The notes: generated from the sequence alone by a model not told the origin. A stretch of 37,719 bases of DNA from Alteripontixanthobacter muriae (GCF_013336795.1 NZ_JAAFZT010000030.1:22720-60438), one strand, 5' to 3'. Positions 23,741 to 31,895 are shown, counted from the first letter of the stretch. Numbers and translations are program-made.

Positions 23741-25135
23741 ATGGCAGCGTCACCAGCCGAGCCGGTCAGCCCCCGCGATATCGTGCGGTCAGGTCTCTGC
23801 ATCGGGTGCGGCAGCTGCGCCTCGGGCGAACCGCAGGCCAGCATGCAGTGGGATGGCTATGGTCAATTGAAACCGGAGGGGCCGAAGGACTGGTACGCGC
23901 GCCGCGATGCCGCTTTTGCCCGGCAGTGCCCCTTCTCACCCGCAGCCGCGAACGAAGACACGATAGCCGCGGAACGCTTCCCGTCTGCCAGCCACCGGGA
24001 CGATAAGGTCGGCAGCTTCGAAGCAGCCTATGTCGGAGCCGTCGCAGAAGGCGAATGGCGGCTGAACGGCAGTTCGGGCGGCATGGTCAGCTGGGTGGCG
24101 GCTGAGCTGCTGCGGACCGGCCGGGTCGACGCGGTCGCTCATGTAAAATCCGCCGATCCCCACCGGGACGATCGTCTTTTCAGATACGAAATATCCAGAT
24201 CGGTCGAGGCTGTCGGCGCAGGCGCCAAGTCGCGCTATTACCCCATCGAGATGTCGGAAGTGGTTCGCCAGATCCGCGAGAAGCCGGGGCGTTACGCAGT
24301 GGTTGGCATACCCTGCTTCATCAAGGCCATTCACCTGCTTCGCCGTCAGGATCCCCTGATCGCGAAGCGCGTCACGCATACTCTCGGCCTGTTCTGCGGC
24401 CATATGAAAAGCGCGGGGCTGGTCGACAGTTTCGCCTGGCAGATGGGTTCGCAAGGCTCACAGGTCCGTGCCCTCGATTACCGAGTCAAGGACACCAGCC
24501 GCCCCGCCAACTGGTATCGCACGCAGCTGGAACTGCGGGACGGAGGGTCTGTCGCGCAGGATTGGTGGCACCTTGCCGATGGTGACTGGGGCGCGGGCTT
24601 CTTCCAGAATTCGGCCTGCAATTTCTGCGACGATGTGGTGGCGGAAACCTCCGACATCGCGTTCGGCGATGCCTGGGTAGAACCGCATTCCTCCGACGGT
24701 CGCGGCACCAATGTCGCGGTCGTACGCAGCCGCGATCTGCATTCGATGATCGAGGACGCGATCGCGGAAGGCCGCCTCGCCCTCACGCCGGTCGACGCGC
24801 AATATATCGTCGACACGCAGGCGGCAGGCTTCCGGCACCGACGCGAAGGGCTCGCCTATCGTCTATCATGGATGAAGCCGCGCCCCGTGCAGCCGCGCAA
24901 ACGTGTGCGGCCGGGCGGTGCCGGGCTGCCGCTGCGGCGCAGGCTGGTATACCGGCTGCGTGCGGGAATTAGCCGGTGGAGCCATCGCTTGTTGCGGGTC
25001 GCGCGGACGCTGGATGCGCCTGTTCTTTACACGCGGTGGGCGAAGGCGTCGCTGAGGCTTTATCAGGCGATAACCTGGTCGCGGGGCCGCCTCGGTTCGT
25101 TTTTCGATCGCATCATGCCTCCTTCCGGCAGGTGA
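23741..25135 (+). CDS. FrhB-like Fe-S/flavin protein (coenzyme F420 hydrogenase beta-subunit family)
   Basis: The 464-residue protein starts at an ATG one base after the previous stop. The N-terminus has a ferredoxin-like cysteine set, CIGCGSC (C20, C23, C26) plus C63. The FrhB core follows: GSSGGMVSWVAAELLRTG, then AVVGIPCFIKAIHLLRRQD, GLFCGH, and CNFCDDVVAETSDIAFGDAW with another cysteine pair. In archaea the family reduces F420 with flavin and Fe-S clusters. In bacteria it is found in polysaccharide loci next to pyruvyl-transferase family genes, and its reaction there is not known to me. The last 90 residues are Arg-rich and amphipathic, perhaps membrane-associated. Tight spacing implies joint action with its neighbour, for example redox modification of a sugar or lipid-linked substrate. 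Confidence 0.87.
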   Translation: MAASPAEPVSPRDIVRSGLCIGCGSCASGEPQASMQWDGYGQLKPEGPKDWYARRDAAFARQCPFSPAAANEDTIAAERFPSASHRDDKVGSFEAAYVGAVAEGEWRLNGSSGGMVSWVAAELLRTGRVDAVAHVKSADPHRDDRLFRYEISRSVEAVGAGAKSRYYPIEMSEVVRQIREKPGRYAVVGIPCFIKAIHLLRRQDPLIAKRVTHTLGLFCGHMKSAGLVDSFAWQMGSQGSQVRALDYRVKDTSRPANWYRTQLELRDGGSVAQDWWHLADGDWGAGFFQNSACNFCDDVVAETSDIAFGDAWVEPHSSDGRGTNVAVVRSRDLHSMIEDAIAEGRLALTPVDAQYIVDTQAAGFRHRREGLAYRLSWMKPRPVQPRKRVRPGGAGLPLRRRLVYRLRAGISRWSHRLLRVARTLDAPVLYTRWAKASLRLYQAITWSRGRLGSFFDRIMPPSGR

Positions 25136-25222
25136 ACTTCTGACGAGCCGTCCTGCGGTACCGCGTCGCCCTCTGGCAAAACCCCGGGTCCAGGTGTAAA
25201 GTCGCTAGCTTGCGGAGGGGAT

Positions 25223-26266
25223 ATGGATCGCAGCGCAGCCATGGGTGAAGCGACGCGCCAACGAGCGGAGAGCGTCGGGGCGGAGGAAGGCGGAAGCGAC
25301 GGGAGCGCCTGCCTGAATTGCGGAACCCGTCTGCTGGGTCCGCATTGCCATGCCTGCGGGCAGGAAGCCCATGTACATCGCACGATCGCTGCATGGTGGC
25401 ACGATTTCCTGCACGGCGTCCTGCATCTGGAAGGAAGCTTCCTGCGGACCTTGCCGAAACTGGCCTTGCACCCGGGCGAGCTCACCAGACGCTATGTCAT
25501 GGGAGAACGCGCGAAGTTCGTCTCGCCGCTCGCCCTGTTCCTTTTCACCGTCTTCCTGATGTTTGCTGTTTTCAGCGTAGTCGGCGGGGGTGTCCAGTCG
25601 GCCGCCGAAGTGTCGGCCGAACTGCCAGCGGACATCGAAGCCCGCGAACAGGCACTCGTCATAGCGGAAGAGCAGCGGCACGATCTGGTCTCCCGTGATC
25701 AGGACACGGCGCAACTGGACAGCCGCATCGCCGAATTGCGTCAGGAAATCGCTGCCGAAGAACGGCTTCTGCAGACTGTCGAGGGCATGGAGCAGGACTC
25801 GCTCACCGTCAGGACCGGCTTGAGCATCTTCGACGATTACATCGCAAAAGCGGCCGAGAACGATTTCGCGCTCCTTTTGTACAAGCTGCAGGCGAACGGC
25901 TATAAATTTTCCTGGGCGCTCATTCCCATATCTGCGGCCTTCGTCTGGTTGCTGTTCCTGCATCGGCGCCGCTACCGGCAGGACTTCAACGGTTACGATC
26001 ACTTCGTATTCGTGACCTACTCGATTTCCTTCATGAGCCTGCTGTCGATCGCCTTTGTCGTGCTCGGCGCGACCAGTCTGCGCCCCGATCTCGTGAGCAT
26101 CGCTTTCCTGATCGTCCCGCCGCTCCATCTGTACCGGCAGTTGCGCGGTGCTTACGGCCTGTCGCGCAGCAGCGCCTTGTGGCGCACCTTCTTCCTGCTG
26201 ATATTCGCATTGGCTGCGCTGATCTTGTTTCTGTTGCTTCTGCTGATCATAGGTGCGACGAGTTAG
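25223..26266 (+). CDS. DUF3667 membrane protein with zinc-ribbon and coiled coil
   Basis: The 347-residue protein begins at ATG 25223 after a strong GGAGGGG. A zinc-ribbon motif CLNCGTRLLGPHCHACGQ (C30, C33, C42, C45) is the DUF3667 signature. It is followed by a helical HDFLHGVLHLEGSFLRTL segment, FVSPLALFLFTVFLMFAVFS as the first membrane helix (about 92-115), a charged coiled coil (about 125-195, rich in Glu, Arg and Gln) and four further membrane helices (about 225-345). The family's function is unknown. The coiled coil between helices is longer than I expect for the family, but I cannot measure that here. It stands alone with 87 bp before it. Confidence 0.85.
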   Translation: MDRSAAMGEATRQRAESVGAEEGGSDGSACLNCGTRLLGPHCHACGQEAHVHRTIAAWWHDFLHGVLHLEGSFLRTLPKLALHPGELTRRYVMGERAKFVSPLALFLFTVFLMFAVFSVVGGGVQSAAEVSAELPADIEAREQALVIAEEQRHDLVSRDQDTAQLDSRIAELRQEIAAEERLLQTVEGMEQDSLTVRTGLSIFDDYIAKAAENDFALLLYKLQANGYKFSWALIPISAAFVWLLFLHRRRYRQDFNGYDHFVFVTYSISFMSLLSIAFVVLGATSLRPDLVSIAFLIVPPLHLYRQLRGAYGLSRSSALWRTFFLLIFALAALILFLLLLLIIGATS

Positions 26267-26424
26267 CTAGTATCAGAATAGATCAGTTGTACATTTTGCT
26301 GCTTTCCATCCGAATGATTGCCGCATCAGTTGTAATAAAAATAGCCGGATAGGCATCCACTTGATCTATCAGTTCGTAATCGACAAATATGGAACGCTGG
26401 TCCCTGCCAGCCCATTGATTACGT

Positions 26425-27021
26425 ATGAGGAACATTAACTCCGCGAATACAGAAATACATCATATGCCAAGCCGCCGCGAGCGGCTGCGTGCCTTCATGA
26501 AGCTGAAAAACCAGCGCCAGGCGCTGCTTGGCGGCGTTGCCGTACTGACGGTGATGGCGACCGGGCTGGGGACGGCATTGTGGCAGTCAGGCAACTCGCC
26601 CGAAGCGGTCGGCCTCGGGAATGGCATCGCCAGCGTAGAAGCCAGGCCCGTTGCCGATTTCGCTTCTCAGCGCTCGCTCGCCGCACTCCAGCCCACTTCT
26701 CCGGATCCCCGCCCCTCGCCTTCCGAAAGCGCGATCGGCACCGGCGAAGCGAGCTATTACGGCAACGAACTTGCCGGCAACCCCACGGCAAGCGGCGAGA
26801 GGTTCGACCCGGAAAAGCTCACGGCAGCCCACCGCACCTTGCCGCTGGGCAGCAAGGTTCGAGTCACCAATTCGCGGAACGGGGAAAGCGTGGTCGTGCG
26901 AGTCAACGACCGCGGACCCTATCACGGTAATCGCGTGATCGACCTGTCAGCGGGTGCCGCACGCACCATCGGTCTGATCGGTTCCGGCACGGGCCGGGTC
27001 AGCCTTGCACTGCTCGTCTGA
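26425..27021 (+). CDS. rlpA: RlpA-like double-psi beta-barrel protein
   Basis: The 198-residue protein has a short cytoplasmic segment and one membrane anchor (about 33-52, LLGGVAVLTVMATGLGTAL), then a linker and a RlpA-type double-psi beta-barrel (about 108-198). The barrel shows GEASYYGNELAGNPTASGER, then FDPEKLTAAHRTLPLGSKV and VNDRGPYHGNRVIDLS, which are diagnostic, including the DRGP motif. RlpA proteins act as septal lytic transglycosylases on denuded glycan in Pseudomonas, but activity in other groups varies. No SPOR domain is present and there is no lipobox; the anchor here is a non-cleaved helix. No ribosome site is obvious, and ATGs at 26464 and 26494 are alternatives. The symbol reflects family, not proven orthology. 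Confidence 0.85.
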   Translation: MRNINSANTEIHHMPSRRERLRAFMKLKNQRQALLGGVAVLTVMATGLGTALWQSGNSPEAVGLGNGIASVEARPVADFASQRSLAALQPTSPDPRPSPSESAIGTGEASYYGNELAGNPTASGERFDPEKLTAAHRTLPLGSKVRVTNSRNGESVVVRVNDRGPYHGNRVIDLSAGAARTIGLIGSGTGRVSLALLV

Positions 27022-27102
27022 CACTATCGCTGCTTGCGCGCCACCTTGACTATTTTGCAGTTTGCTTGACGAGGGGTGCGCGGCCCTTGAAAGCATCCGC
27101 GA

Positions 27103-28299
27103 ATGCATTCGCCCGCCCGCCTTTCGAAAACGCAGGAATATCTGCTCGCCGTCGCGGCCGCCGTCGTGACGGCGAATGCCTATTACATCCACCCGATCAT
27201 CGGCGATGTGGCGCGGGATTTCGGCGTCAGCGCAGCGAAGATCGGCCTGGTCCCTGCCCTGAACCAGCTTGCGCTCGCGGTCGGCATTCTGCTGCTGCTG
27301 CCGCTTGGCGACCGCTATTCGAACCGGTCGCTGACCATCATCTTCACCATCGGCCAATGCGCCGGGCTGCTCGTGATGACCCTGGCGCAGGATTTCGTCC
27401 TGTTCACAGCGGGATCGACGCTGCTCGGCTTTTTCACCATCGCGCCCTATCTGCTGCCAGCCTACGCCTCGAAGCGGGTCGCCCCGGAACGCCTCGGCCA
27501 TGTGACGGCGATCCTTACCGCGGGCGTGATCTTCGGCATCCTCGTCGCGCGGGTGGGCGCAGGCGTTGTGGCGGAATATTTCGACTGGCGGACCGTCTAC
27601 TGGCTTGCGAGCGGGGCGATGATCGCGATCACGCTGGTCCTTCCCCGTCTCATGGACAAGGGGTCTGGCGACCGGAACGCGAGCAAACTCCACTATCACC
27701 AGCTTGTCGCCTCGCTTTTCGGCCTGCTTCGCTCGCATCGCGAGATTATCCTGTCGGGAGCGATACAGGGGATCGGCTTCGGGCAGTTCATTGCCCTGTG
27801 GCTCGGCCTCGCCCTGCATCTGACCGGTCCGAACATGGGCTATGGCACCGATGTCGTGGGCTATCTCGCCGGGTTTGCTGCCATCAGCGTCTTCTCTACG
27901 CCTTATTGGGGCAGGCTTGCCGACAGGGTCGGACCCAGGAAGGCACGGGTTGGGTTTTCCATCGCGCAGACTGCCGGCATGGCGCTTCTGCTGCCGTTCG
28001 GCGGTAATCTGTGGCTCTTGATGGTGCCGATCTTCGTCGGCAACGTCGTGGGGCCGGCCATCGACGTGACGAGCCGCATGACCTTCCTGTCGCTCCAGCC
28101 GGAATTACGCACGCGTCTGACCACGATCTATATTGTGATGATGTTCATCGGTGGAAGCATCGGCAGCTTTGCCGGAACGGCGCTTTTCGATCTTTTCGGA
28201 TGGACCGGTATCGCCCTGTATGTGACGGGATCGTGCCTTTGCCTCACCGCTCTCGCGCTGCTCGGATACCGCCTTTATGGCCAGCGGGAGGCTGGCTGA
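27103..28299 (+). CDS. MFS transporter, DHA-type
   Basis: The 398-residue protein has twelve predicted helices in two six-helix halves. The loop between helices 2 and 3 reads LPLGDRYSNRS, a variant of the MFS motif A (GxLaDrxGrr), and the second half repeats it as WGRLADRVGPRKARV. Helix 4/5 sequence around LTAGVIFGILVARVGAGVVAE matches the motif-C zone of drug exporters. The similarity is to the YnfM/chloramphenicol-efflux type subfamily, but I cannot identify the substrate. It stands alone and ends 34 bp from the convergent ExoD-like gene. A weak start context: no clear Shine-Dalgarno before ATG 27103. Confidence 0.88.
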   Translation: MHSPARLSKTQEYLLAVAAAVVTANAYYIHPIIGDVARDFGVSAAKIGLVPALNQLALAVGILLLLPLGDRYSNRSLTIIFTIGQCAGLLVMTLAQDFVLFTAGSTLLGFFTIAPYLLPAYASKRVAPERLGHVTAILTAGVIFGILVARVGAGVVAEYFDWRTVYWLASGAMIAITLVLPRLMDKGSGDRNASKLHYHQLVASLFGLLRSHREIILSGAIQGIGFGQFIALWLGLALHLTGPNMGYGTDVVGYLAGFAAISVFSTPYWGRLADRVGPRKARVGFSIAQTAGMALLLPFGGNLWLLMVPIFVGNVVGPAIDVTSRMTFLSLQPELRTRLTTIYIVMMFIGGSIGSFAGTALFDLFGWTGIALYVTGSCLCLTALALLGYRLYGQREAG

Positions 28300-28333
28300 C
28301 GACTGTGCCTTTGCACCGGCTTGAGACGCAGGA

Positions 28334-28912
28334 TCAGCCGGAAAACCCGAAGTGCCAAACGGCGACTGGTATGGCGAGCAGCAGGATGAAGGACAGCACC
28401 AGCAATCCGCCATCACGCGTCAGCAGGGCTGCTGCGAACAGGGCGATCACGGCGGACGCAATGGAACCGGATGTCGGGATGAGTTCGAGAAACGGCATGA
28501 ACAATGTCAGCGCGAGGATGAGAAACAACGGCAGATAAAGCCAGGGACGATGCAGCAGGAAGGTTAGCCTGGGCTGCAGGAAACCTTCGATCCACTGTAC
28601 GGGTTTGCGCAGCCACCCGATGCCCTTGCACAGCTTGGCGGTCGACATGTGCCGGTTGGTGATGAATTGCGGCAACCAGACGCAATCGCGCCCGAGGATC
28701 ATCTGAATGACGAGGATGAAGACGATGGCTGCCACGGTTGCCGTGATGCCGGGGATGCCGCTGGCAGGAGATGTGGAAATCAGCGAAAAGATCAGCATGA
28801 GGGCGGCGAAGGATTTGTGCCCCAGACGGTCGATGACCTCCTGAACGGCGATGCTGTCGCCATGCGCGGCCGCTTCTAGCTGGTCGAGGACGTCGCTGAG
28901 TTCCTTGGCCAT
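28334..28912 (-). CDS. ExoD-like exopolysaccharide synthesis protein
   Basis: From ATG 28912, with GGAG six bases upstream, the product has 192 residues; an in-frame GTG at 28924 is less likely. It starts with an amphipathic VLDQLEAAAHGDSIAVQE, then VIDRLGHKSFAALMLIFSL and SPASGIPGITATVAAIVFIL, the strongly conserved ExoD block. A second block is FITNRHMSTAKLCKGI with LRKPVQWIEGFLQPRL. Two or three more membrane helices follow, with the LFMPFLELIPTSGSIAS segment and a final helix. ExoD was described in Rhizobium for exopolysaccharide production and alkaline tolerance, but its biochemical activity is unknown. It lies at the start of a group of envelope and stress genes and is convergent with the MFS gene. 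Confidence 0.9.
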   Translation of the reverse strand: MAKELSDVLDQLEAAAHGDSIAVQEVIDRLGHKSFAALMLIFSLISTSPASGIPGITATVAAIVFILVIQMILGRDCVWLPQFITNRHMSTAKLCKGIGWLRKPVQWIEGFLQPRLTFLLHRPWLYLPLFLILALTLFMPFLELIPTSGSIASAVIALFAAALLTRDGGLLVLSFILLLAIPVAVWHFGFSG

Positions 28913-28976
28913 GAATTGCTCCACGAGTCTACGAGACCAGTGCCGACTGGCGCTTCGAGGTTCCGCAATCGAATAA

Positions 28977-29000
28977 GGCGGACGCAGCGCAGCGCCCGCC
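28977..29000 (-). terminator. Terminator after the small lipoprotein gene
   Basis: Arms 28977-28985 (GGCGGACGC) and 28992-29000 (GCGCCCGCC) form a 9-bp stem with one G-U wobble and a 6-base loop. On the minus strand it is followed by TTATT. It lies 17 bp beyond the stop of the 56-aa lipoprotein. Confidence 0.65.
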
Positions 29001-29017
29001 TTTCACGATGCTCAAGA

Positions 29018-29188
29018 TCAGCAATCGTCGTCGAGAAGCCCGGCATCCGTGGGCGGGTCGCAGACATCGTTGCCGTCTACGTAATATGTCGCGGCAGCGG
29101 CGCCCGCGCCGGCGCCCAGCAAGGCAGTGCAACCGCCGAGGCCCAGGGCCATTGTTGCTGCGGATGCGCAGATCAGTAATTTTTTCAT
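29018..29188 (-). CDS. Small lipoprotein (56 aa)
   Basis: The ATG at 29188 has AGGAG seven to eight bases upstream. The product MKKLLICASAATMALGLGGC has a clear lipobox (LGGC, lipidated Cys20). It is followed by a Gly/Ala segment, TYYVDGNDVCDPPTDAG and an acidic end LLDDDC, so Cys is the last residue. The mature part of only 37 residues is acidic and has two further cysteines (43 and 56) that may form a disulfide. I do not recognise a family; small osmotically or stress-induced lipoproteins of this sort are common. The gene sits between the ExoD-like and PRC-barrel genes and has its own terminator. Confidence 0.8.
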   Translation of the reverse strand: MKKLLICASAATMALGLGGCTALLGAGAGAAAATYYVDGNDVCDPPTDAGLLDDDC

Positions 29189-29383
29189 GGAGGTTCTCCT
29201 GTTGTCCCGCTCTCCAAGCGGGCGGGCAGGCGATCAGGTATATCGTTGAGGTCGGGCTCGCCGCCCCGATGGTGGCCCTCGGCAGCATTTTGGCCGCCCG
29301 GCATCCGGAGGCCGCCTCGTCAATGGATCCCTGAAGATCCGCAAGGCCCGGCCTTCCGTTTGCCCTTCAACGAAGCGAGTTGA

Positions 29384-29668
29384 TTATTTCGTGGCAGAAC
29401 CCGCGGTGCGCGCGTGCGCGACGGATCTTTCGCCGTAGATCACCCTGTCATCATGGATCTCGAGCGGTTCGACCGCGCAGACCTTGCCATTGTCCAGCCG
29501 AACGGCTTCGACCCGGCCGTGGTCCCTGCTGACCAGCAGGTCCTTGATGATGCCGTAATTTTCACCAGCGGGGCTGACCAGCGGGCGACCGCGAATATCC
29601 TGCGATCCATGTTCGAGCTTGTAGTCGTCAAGCGCGTCCAGATGCTCGTATCTCGTGTCGTGGTGCAT
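29384..29668 (-). CDS. PRC-barrel domain protein
   Basis: ATG 29668 with AAGGAG upstream gives 94 residues; a longer frame to 29737 lies in a hairpin and is rejected. The PRC-barrel core is visible: DIRGRPLVSPAGENYGIIKD, then LLVSRDHGRVEAVRLDNGK, with the alternating strand pattern of the RimM/photoreaction-centre H-subunit fold. Small PRC-barrel proteins are often induced by stress and in sphingomonads belong to general stress regulons, although no EcfG site is seen directly before this gene. It probably binds a protein or membrane partner; its function is unknown. Confidence 0.88.
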   Translation of the reverse strand: MHHDTRYEHLDALDDYKLEHGSQDIRGRPLVSPAGENYGIIKDLLVSRDHGRVEAVRLDNGKVCAVEPLEIHDDRVIYGERSVAHARTAGSATK

Positions 29669-29691
29669 GACCCTTCTCCTTTCTGACGTCC

Positions 29692-29740
29692 AAGGTGCGG
29701 AAGAAGCCTGACCTGAAAGGTCGCCGTTCTTCCGCACTTT
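29692..29740 (-). terminator. Composite hairpin between the membrane-anchored protein and PRC-barrel genes
   Basis: GTGCGGAAGAA (29695-29705) and TTCTTCCGCAC (29727-29737) are exact inverted repeats of 11 bp, extended by A-T pairs outside. Inside lies a second stem, GACCT (29710-29714) and AGGTC (29718-29722). Together they make a long stacked hairpin just after the stop of the 29746-30336 gene. It probably terminates or stabilises that transcript. Confidence 0.75.
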
Positions 29741-29745
29741 GCTAA

Positions 29746-30336
29746 TTACATGTCGGCGGGCGGCGCGGTCTGCGCGCGGTCCGTACCGGGCTGCGGATTG
29801 CCTGCTTCGAGGATCTGGATGTTGTCTTCATCCACGACCAGGAAGATCGGTGCTTCCTCAGCTATCCGCTGGGTGTCCGCGTCTAGCGGGTCGCCACGCA
29901 GTTCGGGAAGGAACGTCCGGTCGCGCAGCATGCCCTGCGAGATACGCAAGGTCTGGCCAGGATTTATGTCCTTTGGCTCTTCCATCGGTCCATCCATGAT
30001 GATGGCGAACATGCGTGCGCCTTCGTCTTCGATATAGAACCCACGGTCGGTCAGTTCTGCGCCGGTCGGCACCGTCACTTCAGCCTGAAAGTCGTCCTGG
30101 CCAATATAACTCGCCGGATTACCGAGAATGTCGCCGATCGATACTCCTGGAGCCGTTCCGACCATTTCCGGGGTCGTGGCCGGGGTAATCGGCGCTTCGG
30201 CAACGACGGGTTCGACATACTCGGCCTCGTCATCGTCGCTCAGCAGCCACCAGGCAAGTAGCGCAAGGAGGAGCAAGGCAAGCAACACCCACAACCACCC
30301 CATGCTGGATTTTTTCTCTACCGGAATTTCAGCCAT
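29746..30336 (-). CDS. Single-pass membrane-anchored periplasmic protein, unknown
   Basis: From the ATG at 30336 (GAGGAG six bases upstream, so preferred over the ATG two codons earlier) the product has 196 residues. Residues 13-33 form a membrane anchor (WLWVLLALLLLALLAWWLL) with a short cytoplasmic N-terminus. An acidic linker rich in Pro/Ala/Glu follows (35-75), then a beta-rich domain (about 80-175). It includes DILGNPASYIGQDDFQAEVTV, quoted in part, then GFYIEDEGARMFAII and PIFLVVDEDNIQILE, which reads like a small OB-fold or similar. I do not recognise a named family. It has a probable EcfG promoter upstream (30409-30433) and a composite hairpin after it, so it may be a stress-induced envelope protein. 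Confidence 0.8.
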   Translation of the reverse strand: MAEIPVEKKSSMGWLWVLLALLLLALLAWWLLSDDDEAEYVEPVVAEAPITPATTPEMVGTAPGVSIGDILGNPASYIGQDDFQAEVTVPTGAELTDRGFYIEDEGARMFAIIMDGPMEEPKDINPGQTLRISQGMLRDRTFLPELRGDPLDADTQRIAEEAPIFLVVDEDNIQILEAGNPQPGTDRAQTAPPADM

Positions 30337-30408
30337 ATCCATCTCCTCTCGTCGGCTAGTAAATGCGCTGCAAAGCACACGGACGCCAAGCTGGCGCACC
30401 TGTCCATT

Positions 30409-30433
30409 AACTGAGCGTTCATCGCAACGTTCC
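30409..30433 (-). promoter_or_regulatory. Probable EcfG-type stress promoter before the membrane-anchored protein
   Basis: On the minus strand GGAAC (30433-30429) is followed after 16 bases by AGTT (30412-30409), close to the EcfG consensus GGAAC-N16/17-CGTT; only the first C of the -10 element differs. It lies about 72 bp upstream of the start. Confidence 0.5.
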
Positions 30434-30537
30434 GGAATGATGGGAAATTTATCCGGTTCGGCAGTCGGCGCAGGCCATTTTGCGGGCCTTTGCTTTACAT
30501 CTTGGGAAGCGACGGGTCACAAACTGCGTTACTCAGG

Positions 30538-30885
30538 TCAACTTTCAGGCCGCTCCTTTTTTCTACCCGACCGTTCCCGATTTATCCTCCTGCGCGCTAG
30601 CAGGAACAGCAGGGTCGGCCAGATCACCGTGTTCAGAATGTCCGCAACAGGCTCCCATGCGCCCGCCGATTTTCCCGGCGTGAGGAGATCGACGACCTCG
30701 TTGATGACGGCAAGGGCATACACGATGGCGATCGGCACGGGCGAACGCATCCGGTGCCGCGACAGGATGGCGGCGAAGAAGAAGATGATCAGGCCCGCGT
30801 GCACATGCAGCAGATCTTCGGTCAGGCCGTAGTCCCTGCCGAGCACCTGCTTGAATTCCGAATAGACCTGTAGAATCGAATTCAT
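30538..30885 (-). CDS. Small multi-pass membrane protein, unknown
   Basis: The 115-residue product starts MNSILQVYSEFKQVLGRDYG, with an AGGTGA ribosome site. It has three membrane helices: about 25-45 (LLHVHAGLIIFFFAAILS), about 50-68 (PVPIAIVYALAVINEVVDLL) and about 80-95 (ADILNTVIWPTLLFLLARR). The end is strongly basic (RRINRERSGRKKERPES). The conserved-looking INEVVDLL with acidic residues in a helix resembles small VanZ-like or DUF membrane proteins, but I would not name it. It lies divergent from the EcfG-controlled gene at 31104. Confidence 0.75.
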   Translation of the reverse strand: MNSILQVYSEFKQVLGRDYGLTEDLLHVHAGLIIFFFAAILSRHRMRSPVPIAIVYALAVINEVVDLLTPGKSAGAWEPVADILNTVIWPTLLFLLARRRINRERSGRKKERPES

Positions 30886-31043
30886 TCGTTCACCTGCTGC
30901 CCCGCTCCTGCCGACCGGCAGCAGACCGGCACGCGAGTTGCGGGACGGTCGTTCACATCCGGGAATGAGCGCACGATGCCTTCGTTCCCCTGCTCCCCCA
31001 GCTTCCCGCCATCGCTTCGCTATCTACTCAGGAAAAGCTTTTC

Positions 31044-31069
31044 GGAACAAAGGCCGAGCCACTGCCGTT
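31044..31069 (+). promoter_or_regulatory. EcfG-type general stress promoter
   Basis: GGAAC (31044-31048), 17 bases, CGTT (31066-31069) is an exact match to the alphaproteobacterial EcfG consensus. The start codon of the downstream gene is 35 bp further, leaving room for its AAGGGG ribosome site. Confidence 0.8.
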
Positions 31070-31103
31070 CATCCTTGAGCAATTTATAACAAGGGGAAAC
31101 AAG

Positions 31104-31856
31104 ATGGTAGACGCTCATGCGAACCGGCATCCACACCGGGACGATCATTCCGCCACTGTCCTGAGCGCGACCGACGCGCCGGCCTTGCTGAAGCGGGTTT
31201 CGTGGGGTGCGATCTTTGCCGGAACGGCAATTGCCCTCGGGCTGCTGATTCTGATGGGGCTGCTGGGCACCGCCATCGGATTCCGCGCGATCGATCCGCA
31301 ACAGGACGGCATGTTCGACGGCGTCGGCATCGGCGCGGGCTTCTGGTGGATCGTCACCAGCATCCTCGCTCTTGGTATCGGCGGCTATGTCGCAGGGCAT
31401 CTTTCCGGGATGCCGGACAAGAGTTCCGCCAATGCGCATGGCGCAACCGTCTGGGGCCTGCTGACCATCGTCATGCTGTGGCTGGCGACGAGCACGGTGG
31501 GAACGGTGCTGAATACCGCCACTGGCGCAGTATCGGGCGCTGCTCAGGCTGTCGCTTCCGCGGCGGATACGGCTGGCACCACCGTTCTGCAGGAAGGCGT
31601 CGTGACTCCGAACCAGGCGGAATCGCAGGTCGAAGGCGCAGTCGAGACTGTTCGCAACCAGGTCGAGCAGGTCGACGGCCAGGCTTTGCGGCAGGATGCT
31701 GCGCGCGTGGCCGAATCGGGCCTCGATGCTCTTTCCAGCGCCAGCTGGTACGCCTTCATCGCATCGGTGCTGTCGCTCGTCGCGGCGATCATCGCAGCCG
31801 GTATCGGTGCGCCCCATCGCACGTTCGTCACGGCACGCGACCGCGTGGATGTCTGA
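31104..31856 (+). CDS. Conserved membrane protein, stress-promoter controlled
   Basis: The 250-residue protein starts at ATG 31104 after AAGGGG. A charged N-terminus is followed by LKRVSWGAIFAGTAIALGLL and a helix, a GIGAGFWWIVTSILALGIGG helix (72-95) and a YVAGHLSGMPDKSSANAHGA loop. Two further helices follow (ATVWGLLTIVMLWLATSTVG; C-terminal about 215-237). The stretch between them (130-210) is Ala/Gln/Glu-rich and probably helical, soluble and periplasmic. Proteins with the VSWGAIFAG opening are common in alphaproteobacteria and are sometimes labelled PhnA-like, but no activity is established. Preceded by an exact EcfG promoter and followed by a terminator, it is a single-gene stress unit. 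Confidence 0.85.
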   Translation: MVDAHANRHPHRDDHSATVLSATDAPALLKRVSWGAIFAGTAIALGLLILMGLLGTAIGFRAIDPQQDGMFDGVGIGAGFWWIVTSILALGIGGYVAGHLSGMPDKSSANAHGATVWGLLTIVMLWLATSTVGTVLNTATGAVSGAAQAVASAADTAGTTVLQEGVVTPNQAESQVEGAVETVRNQVEQVDGQALRQDAARVAESGLDALSSASWYAFIASVLSLVAAIIAAGIGAPHRTFVTARDRVDV

Positions 31857-31895
31857 TCGGGCGCACGGTCAATCGTGATCATCAGTCGAAGAGAA

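Noticed and set aside
26392-26419. GGAAC-N17-CATT before the RlpA-like gene as an EcfG promoter
   Set aside because: The -10 element is CATT rather than CGTT; similar imperfect matches occur elsewhere by chance.
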